A model generated the notes under the pieces. The model saw only the letters and a list, made by a program, of their open reading frames with translations. It searched no databases and was not told the DNA's origin. This document shows, in pieces, positions 59,296 through 64,000 of a DNA stretch of 64,000 nucleotides. The translations under genes were made by a program, and so were the position numbers. The first letter of the stretch is position 1. The number at the start of each line of letters is the position of its first letter. The stretch covers positions 1 to 64,000 of the forward strand of contig NZ_FCOC02000018.1 of the NCBI RefSeq assembly GCF_001544455.2, read 5' to 3'. Source of the stretch: Caballeronia sordidicola. Lineage in GTDB: Bacteria; Pseudomonadota; Gammaproteobacteria; Burkholderiales; Burkholderiaceae.

Positions 59296-61308
59296 TTATT
59301 CACTTGCCAGGGCGACAACCGGATCGAGGCGTGCGGCTTGCCGTGCCGGCATGAATCCGAATACGAGTCCGGTCAGCAGGGCACACCCGAATGCCCCGAT
59401 GATGGCGCGAACGGAAAAGATGGCGGGCACGCCCGCAACAATCAGGATCGTACCGACCAGCAGCCCGCACGCGACGCCCACCACGCCGCCTATGCCGGAC
59501 ACCACCGTGGCTTCGGTCAGGAACTGGCGCAGGATATCGCGCTGCCGGGCACCGGTGGCCATGCGGATACCAATCTCGCGTGTCCGTTCCCGGACCGTCA
59601 TGAGCATGATGTTCATGACGCCAATGCCGCCGACGAGCAGGGAGATGGCAGCAATGAGGCCGAGCATCAGCGTCAGCGTATTCTGGGTTTCGGTCTGTGC
59701 CTTCACGGAGGCTGCGCGATTGTAGACCTGGAAATCCCGGACGTGATGCGCGGCCTCCAGCGTGTCGGTCACCTGCCGGGCAGTCTGGTCGGCGAGATCG
59801 AGGCGGTCGATGAGCACCGAGATCCACGACAGGTTGGTGGTGCCCAGGATCCGGCGGCTGCCCGTCGAGAAGGGCATGAGGACGACGTTGTCGTCATCGG
59901 CGTCGCCGGACGTCGCGCCTTTTTCTTCGAGTTCTCCGATGACCTGGAACGGGACGTTGTTGACGAGTACGTAATGTCCAACCGGATTGCTGTCGCCGAA
60001 GAGTTTTTCTCTCACACGCTTGCCGAGCAGGATGACGGTTGCAAGTTGCTGCTCGTCCTTCGCGGTGAAGAAGATCCCGCGCTCCGGCTTCCAGTTCAGA
60101 ATCGTCGATGCCTGGTCGGTGACGACCCAGACCGGGACCTGCGTGTCGATGTTGCTGTAGCGCACCGTGACACTGCCCTGCAGGAAGGGCATGGCAGCAC
60201 TTATATTGGGGACGTCCCGCACGATGTCGGCATCGGTCTCGGAGAGCGTGCCGCCGGGCCCGCGCGGACTGTCGCCGCCGGGGATGACATACATCCGGTT
60301 GGTGCCGAAACTGGCCATCTTCTCGATGATCTGGCGCTCCGTGCCGGCGCCGATCGCGAGCATGACGATCACGGGTGCGACACCGATGATGATGCCGAGC
60401 AGCGTCAGCAGGGTACGGAACCGGTTGATCCAGAGGACACGCCAGGCGGCGCGCAACGCTTCGCGGGTGTCCGCGATGAACGAGGCCGTATGGGCGGCGC
60501 TGTCCCTCATCGTCTCGATGAACGCCTGGACGTCCAGCGGCGCATGCGTAGTCGGGGGTCTGCTGTTTCCCGAGTCCGCAATAATTTCGCCGTCGCGGAT
60601 TTCGATGATGCGATGCGCGCGCGCTGCGACTTCCCGGTCGTGGGTGATGAGAATGACGGTGTGTCCCGTTTCCGCCAGTTCTTCGAGCAGATGCATGACC
60701 TCCGCGCCGCTCTTGGTGTCGAGCGCGCCAGTGGGTTCGTCGGCGAGCACGATATGTCCGCCGTTCATCAATGCGCGGCTGATCGACACGCGCTGCTGCC
60801 CGCCCGATAGCTGACTCGGCCGGTGGTCGAGACGCTGCTCCAGGCCGAGTCGCGTCAGCAGCGCCGTTGCGCGCGCCAGACGTTCGGTCGCCGGGATGCC
60901 GGAGTAGATCGCGGGTACCTTGACATTCTCTCGCGCGGATTCCGTCGCGATCAGGTTGTAGCCCTGGAACACGAAGCCGAATGCTTCCCGGCGCAGCCAG
61001 GCGAGCTCGTCGGCATTGAATGCGGCGATGTTCTGTCCGGCGAAGCGGTACTGACCGGCAGTGGGGCGGTCGAGGCAGCCGAGGATGTTCATCAGTGTCA
61101 ACTTGCCCGAGCCCGATGCGCCGACGATGGCGACGAATTCGCCCGGGTGGATGGACAGGCTGACGCCGCGCAGGACGTCGACGGCCGGAACGGGTTTGCC
61201 GTCGGGGCCGCGCACGTGGCCGCCATAGGACTTGCGGATGTCCCGCAGCTCGATCAGGGCGGTGGCGGGCGGGTTCGAGGCCCGCGCGCCGGACGACGGG
61301 CTTACCAC
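59296..61308 (-). CDS. macB: MacB/PvdT-like ABC exporter, altered Walker A
   Basis: A 670-residue fused ATPase-permease. The N-terminal ATPase has Walker A VGASGSGKLTLMNIL at 62-76, in which the conserved Ser after Lys69 is Leu70 (TTG, against TCG expected), an ABC signature SQLSGGQQRVSISRAL and Walker B IVLADEPTGALD. Then come four membrane segments and the MacB periplasmic domain (about 295-540), ending in MNIMLMTVRERTREIGIRM. In the family it exports peptides or siderophores with MacA and an outer-membrane factor. Loss of the Walker A Ser should abolish magnesium-ATP binding. It starts at a GTG overlapping the macA stop. Confidence 0.9.
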   Translation of the reverse strand: MVSPSSGARASNPPATALIELRDIRKSYGGHVRGPDGKPVPAVDVLRGVSLSIHPGEFVAIVGASGSGKLTLMNILGCLDRPTAGQYRFAGQNIAAFNADELAWLRREAFGFVFQGYNLIATESARENVKVPAIYSGIPATERLARATALLTRLGLEQRLDHRPSQLSGGQQRVSISRALMNGGHIVLADEPTGALDTKSGAEVMHLLEELAETGHTVILITHDREVAARAHRIIEIRDGEIIADSGNSRPPTTHAPLDVQAFIETMRDSAAHTASFIADTREALRAAWRVLWINRFRTLLTLLGIIIGVAPVIVMLAIGAGTERQIIEKMASFGTNRMYVIPGGDSPRGPGGTLSETDADIVRDVPNISAAMPFLQGSVTVRYSNIDTQVPVWVVTDQASTILNWKPERGIFFTAKDEQQLATVILLGKRVREKLFGDSNPVGHYVLVNNVPFQVIGELEEKGATSGDADDDNVVLMPFSTGSRRILGTTNLSWISVLIDRLDLADQTARQVTDTLEAAHHVRDFQVYNRAASVKAQTETQNTLTLMLGLIAAISLLVGGIGVMNIMLMTVRERTREIGIRMATGARQRDILRQFLTEATVVSGIGGVVGVACGLLVGTILIVAGVPAIFSVRAIIGAFGCALLTGLVFGFMPARQAARLDPVVALASE

Positions 61309-62578
61309 TCAAATCTCCCGTCCGACAGTCGGGTACGGGTCACGGCTGTGACCAGCCGGTCGCCCGCCTCGAGACCGGACAGGATTTCCGCATTGAGCCG
61401 GTCATGGACGCCGATGCGTACTTCGCGGGTGACGGTGTGGTTGCCCTGCTGGACGCGCGCGAGGTAGACGTCAGGTTTTCCCTGGACCGCTGCCATGGCC
61501 GACAGGGGTGCCACGACGACGTTGTTTGCGCGGGCGGCGACAAAGAAGACCTGAGCGCTCATCTGCGGCATTAGCTGCCCATCTGCGTTGGACACATCGA
61601 ACAGCACCGTATAGAGCACGACCTTGCCTGTGCTCTGTGCGGACGCCTGTGCGGTGGACTGCTGGCTGCTGCTGTCGGGCGGGGTCGAAGGATTGGGCGG
61701 CGCGGGCAGGATCTGGCGGAGGGTGGCGTTCCAGCGGCGCTCGCTCGAGCCGAGCGTCGTGAAGTAGACCGGCATGCCGGGCTTGACGCGCAGGATGTCG
61801 GCCTCCGACACCTGGGTCCATACAGTCATCGTGGAGAGGTCAGCGATGCGCAGGATGTTCGGTGTCTGGTACGTGGCATTGAGTGTCTGACCTTCGCGGG
61901 CGTCGAGCGTGACGACGGTTCCGCTCATCGGCGCGTAGATGCGGGTGTAACCGAGTTGGGCCTCGTCTCCCTTCAGGTTGGACTGGGCACCGGCAATCTG
62001 CGCACGCAGGTTCTCGGTCGTTGCCTTGGCAGAGGACAGGGCGCCCAGGGCGATCTGGAGATCCTCGTCGCGCGTCGAGCCTTCCGAGGCCATGCGGCAC
62101 TGCCGGTCATATTGCTGCTGGGCGAGCAGTTGCTGGGCCCGCGAACCGAGCAGTTGTGCATGCAGGCTCGCAAGCGTCGACTGGTCTACATCAACCTTGG
62201 CCTGTTGCACACTCGGGTCGATCTCGACCAGTAGCTGTCCTCGCTGAACGCGGTCTCCGGCCCGTACGCGGATATGCCCGATTTCCCCCGATGCCTGGGC
62301 GCCGATGTCAACGTAACTATGGGCTGGAGCGTGCCGAGTGCGGTGACATTCGATTCGACGCTGCCCCGGCTGATTGTGACGGTATCGAGGTGTTCGGCGA
62401 CGTGAAAGAAGAGGATCCAGACGATCCATGCAATAACCAGCAGGGCAAGGGCGAATGTGACGAAACGTCGGTACCGTCCGGGAAAGCGGTTCATTGGGTA
62501 ATTGAGGAAAGACCAGCGTTGCGAGTGGGATTGTGCCTGTGCTTCGGTAACGAAGTCGTCACCAGGCTTATCTACCAT
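61302..62578 (-). pseudogene. macA: MacA/PvdR-like membrane-fusion protein, frameshifted
   Basis: Two minus-strand frames together give one periplasmic adaptor. From 62578 the first gives a membrane anchor (FVTFALALLVIAWIVWILFF) and VTISRGSVESNVTALGTLQP. The second, to 61302, continues with SYVDIGAQASGEIGHIRVRA, GDRVQRGQLLVEIDPS, the coiled-coil hairpin (LHAQLLGSRAQQLLAQQQYD), YAPMSGTVVTLDAREGQ and the C-terminal membrane-proximal domain. The shift lies near 62319-62325, where one C in a CCC run seems lost (CAGCCCATAGT, against CAGCCCCATAGT). In the family it links MacB to the outer-membrane factor. A Fur-box-like site lies about 75 bp upstream. Confidence 0.88.
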
Positions 62579-62650
62579 GACTCCATGATCTCTGGAGGGC
62601 TGTACACCATCGATACATAGGCACCGCCGACTATAGTGTCTGAGTATAAG

Positions 62651-62669
62651 AGATTCTCATTTGCAAATG
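62651..62669. promoter_or_regulatory. Fur-box-like site 2
   Basis: AGATTCTCATTTGCAAATG shares ATTCTCATT and GCAAAT with the site at 55120. It lies about 75 bp upstream of the macA-like gene start, as expected for an iron-controlled export operon. Confidence 0.55.
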
Positions 62670-62884
62670 CACTGTACCCTCAGCAACCAAGTGGGTGCTG
62701 GGCTGGCGGCGTAGACGAGATGCAGGGCCGCTGAAGCAGGTCTGTTTATCGTGATGCCCCGATGAATACGGCAGACGGAGGGTATCGAGCACGAAAGGAC
62801 TGTTCGGAGAGATGCGAATGGAAATCTCTAAAAACGCCTTGACAATTGAACCTCGCAGGCATATTTTTCTCATGAATTTACGAG

Positions 62885-62898
62885 TAATTCTCATTACG
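62885..62898. promoter_or_regulatory. Fur-box-like site 3
   Basis: GTAAT-TCTC-ATTAC is a perfect 5-4-5 inverted repeat containing ATTCTCATT. It lies about 110 bp upstream of the acylase gene. Confidence 0.55.
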
Positions 62899-63006
62899 GA
62901 CAATCCGATTTCAGACCGAAGTTGCGGGGAATCGACTGCTTGCGCACCAAGTCCGAGTACGGCCGATCGTTTGAGATCGACGCATATTGATCCAGGAGAT
63001 ATAAGG

Positions 63007-64000
63007 ATGGGTGTGCAGGACCCGAAACAAGAACGAAATCGCGTGCGTACAGCGGTCGCCGCCTTGGCAATACTTGGTCCGCTGGCCTTGCCAGGCTGTG
63101 CACCCGGAATGAAGCCGACAAACGCGCCGGTTGCGCAGGCCGCGCAGATTGACGAAGCCGCGCCGACGCCGCTACACGCCACGATTCGGCGCACGGCCTA
63201 CGGGGTGCCTCATATCGAGTCAGCCGATTGGGACGGACTTGGCTATGGCTACGGCTACGCGCAGGCGACCGATGATCTCTGCACGCTTGCAGACGGCTTC
63301 GTGACCTGGCACGGCGAACGCTCGCGCTACTTCGGCGCGGCCGAACACATGCCGATGTATTCAACTATCGGTCGTCCCGTCAATCTGGACGCCGACTTCT
63401 ACCACCGCTTTCTCATCGACGATGCGGCGATCGATCGCTTTCAGTCGCAGCAATCGCACGCGATCCAGGCGCTCGCGCATGGCTATGCTGCCGGTTACGA
63501 CCGCTACATGAAGGAAGTGAAGGCCGGCGGCCATGCGGGCGCGCACGTGGCCTGCCGCGCCGCGCCGTGGCTGAAGCCTATCGACGCGCGTGACGTCTAT
63601 CGGCGCATGCTCGCGGCGATATATGCGGGCGGTTACGCGCGCTTCGTGCACGCGGTCGCGAATGCGCAGCCGCCGTCGTCCACGGTGGCGCAAATGTCTG
63701 CTCGGCAGGAATCCGTCGCGCTGTCTGAGGCCAAAGTGCCGTATCTACAGGCAGGCGGTGCGGCGGGAATCGGCAGCAATGCCATTGCATTTGGCAGCGC
63801 TGCCACAGGCACGTCGAGTGGTCTTTTATTAGGTAATCCTCACTGGTTCTGGCGCGGTCCCGATCGCTTCTACCAAGTGCAGCTTACGATTCCCGGCAAG
63901 CTCGATGTGAGCGGTGCGGCGTTTCTGGGCGCGCCGGTCGTCATGATCGGCTTCAATCGCGACGTAGCGTGGAGTCTCACGGTGTCGTCGGCCCGGCGCT
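63007..64000 (+). CDS. Penicillin-amidase-family lipoprotein acylase (PvdQ-like), partial
   Basis: The first 331 residues of an N-terminal nucleophile hydrolase; the gene continues past the window. It starts with a lipoprotein signal (RTAVAALAILGPLALPG, Cys31), then the alpha-chain landmarks RTAYGVPHIESADWDGLGYG, the spacer and the autocatalytic site GIGSNAIAFGSAATG with nucleophile Ser257, then GLLLGNPHWFWRGPDRFYQV. PvdQ and related AHL acylases belong here. Next to Fur-type sites, a MacAB/PvdRT-like pump and a phosphopantetheinyl transferase, trimming the acyl tail of a siderophore precursor is the likeliest role; quorum-signal acylase is the alternative. Confidence 0.87.
   Translation, partial: MGVQDPKQERNRVRTAVAALAILGPLALPGCAPGMKPTNAPVAQAAQIDEAAPTPLHATIRRTAYGVPHIESADWDGLGYGYGYAQATDDLCTLADGFVTWHGERSRYFGAAEHMPMYSTIGRPVNLDADFYHRFLIDDAAIDRFQSQQSHAIQALAHGYAAGYDRYMKEVKAGGHAGAHVACRAAPWLKPIDARDVYRRMLAAIYAGGYARFVHAVANAQPPSSTVAQMSARQESVALSEAKVPYLQAGGAAGIGSNAIAFGSAATGTSSGLLLGNPHWFWRGPDRFYQVQLTIPGKLDVSGAAFLGAPVVMIGFNRDVAWSLTVSSARR

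Larger units (their letters stand above)
62579..63006. other. Divergent regulatory region
   Basis: About 430 bp separate the divergent macA-like and acylase genes. It holds two Fur-box-like sites, described separately. No gene is recognised between them. Confidence 0.5.

Noticed and set aside
59236..60810. A 524-codon plus-strand open frame opposite the macB-like gene
   Set aside because: It is a shadow of macB caused by GC-rich codon use; no ribosome binding site or motif was seen.

Overview
The window is GC-rich DNA. Codon use, a Burkholderia-type trimeric porin, paired quorum-sensing genes and conjugation genes related to those of beta-proteobacteria all point to Burkholderiaceae (Burkholderia/Paraburkholderia/Caballeronia type). 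I place it no more finely than that.

The left part (about 0.1-49.8 kb) reads as an integrative and conjugative element. It opens with a scrap of an MFS transporter gene, a perfect terminator hairpin, a 12-bp direct repeat and a P4-type tyrosine integrase that carries an in-frame TGA. An AlpA-type regulator, a DMT-family transporter with a histidine-rich tail and a conserved hypothetical gene follow. Next comes a LuxI/LuxR pair beside a ten-gene minus-strand biosynthetic operon (16906 down to 6797). It encodes two acyl-CoA-dehydrogenase-like enzymes, an acyl carrier protein, an AMP-forming ligase, a LysA-fold PLP decarboxylase, a GNAT and four KAS III-like proteins. The four KAS III proteins form two pairs, and in each pair one partner keeps the catalytic cysteine while the other has glycine there. 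This resembles the PqsB/PqsC arrangement, but with two pairs and different partner enzymes. I do not recognise the product, and it is the best candidate here for an undescribed system.

From 17.1 to 28.4 kb lies a catabolic and uptake cassette: an FCD/GntR regulator, two paralogous amidases, a complete branched-chain-type ABC transporter with its binding protein, a DUF1185-family protein and a porin. Two tandem XRE repressor genes interrupt it, each with a near-identical palindromic operator 33 bp upstream of its start. From 29.3 to 49.8 kb lies the transfer module: AlpA-like and phage Q-like small genes, a VirC1/ParA-like ATPase, a TrbM-like protein, virB1-virB11 (order B1-B2-B3-B4-B6-B5-B7-B8-B9-B10-B11), a coupling protein split into two overlapping genes, a Toprim protein, an LPD7 protein, a MobC-like protein, a relaxase and a DNA adenine methylase broken by TGA near its end.

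From 49.9 to 53 kb two close paralogs of a small membrane protein bracket a gene graveyard with pieces of a histidine kinase, an FMN-dependent hydroxyacid dehydrogenase and tyrosine recombinases, plus a 20-bp-stem hairpin. From 53 to 64 kb is what looks like the start of a siderophore locus: an apparently degenerate phosphopantetheinyl transferase, a nitroreductase, an intact Sfp-type phosphopantetheinyl transferase, a MOSC protein, a Fur-family regulator, a PvdRT-OpmQ-like (MacA/MacB/outer-membrane factor) efflux operon and a PvdQ-like lipoprotein acylase running off the right edge. Three sites sharing ATTCTCATT resemble Fur boxes. All three efflux genes carry a likely inactivating change: a frameshift in macA, a Walker A Ser-to-Leu change in macB and a premature TAA in the outer-membrane factor.

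The recurring single-base lesions (integrase, methylase, the three efflux genes and a zinc-ribbon gene) suggest either an ageing element and locus or sequencing errors. Raw reads would settle which.
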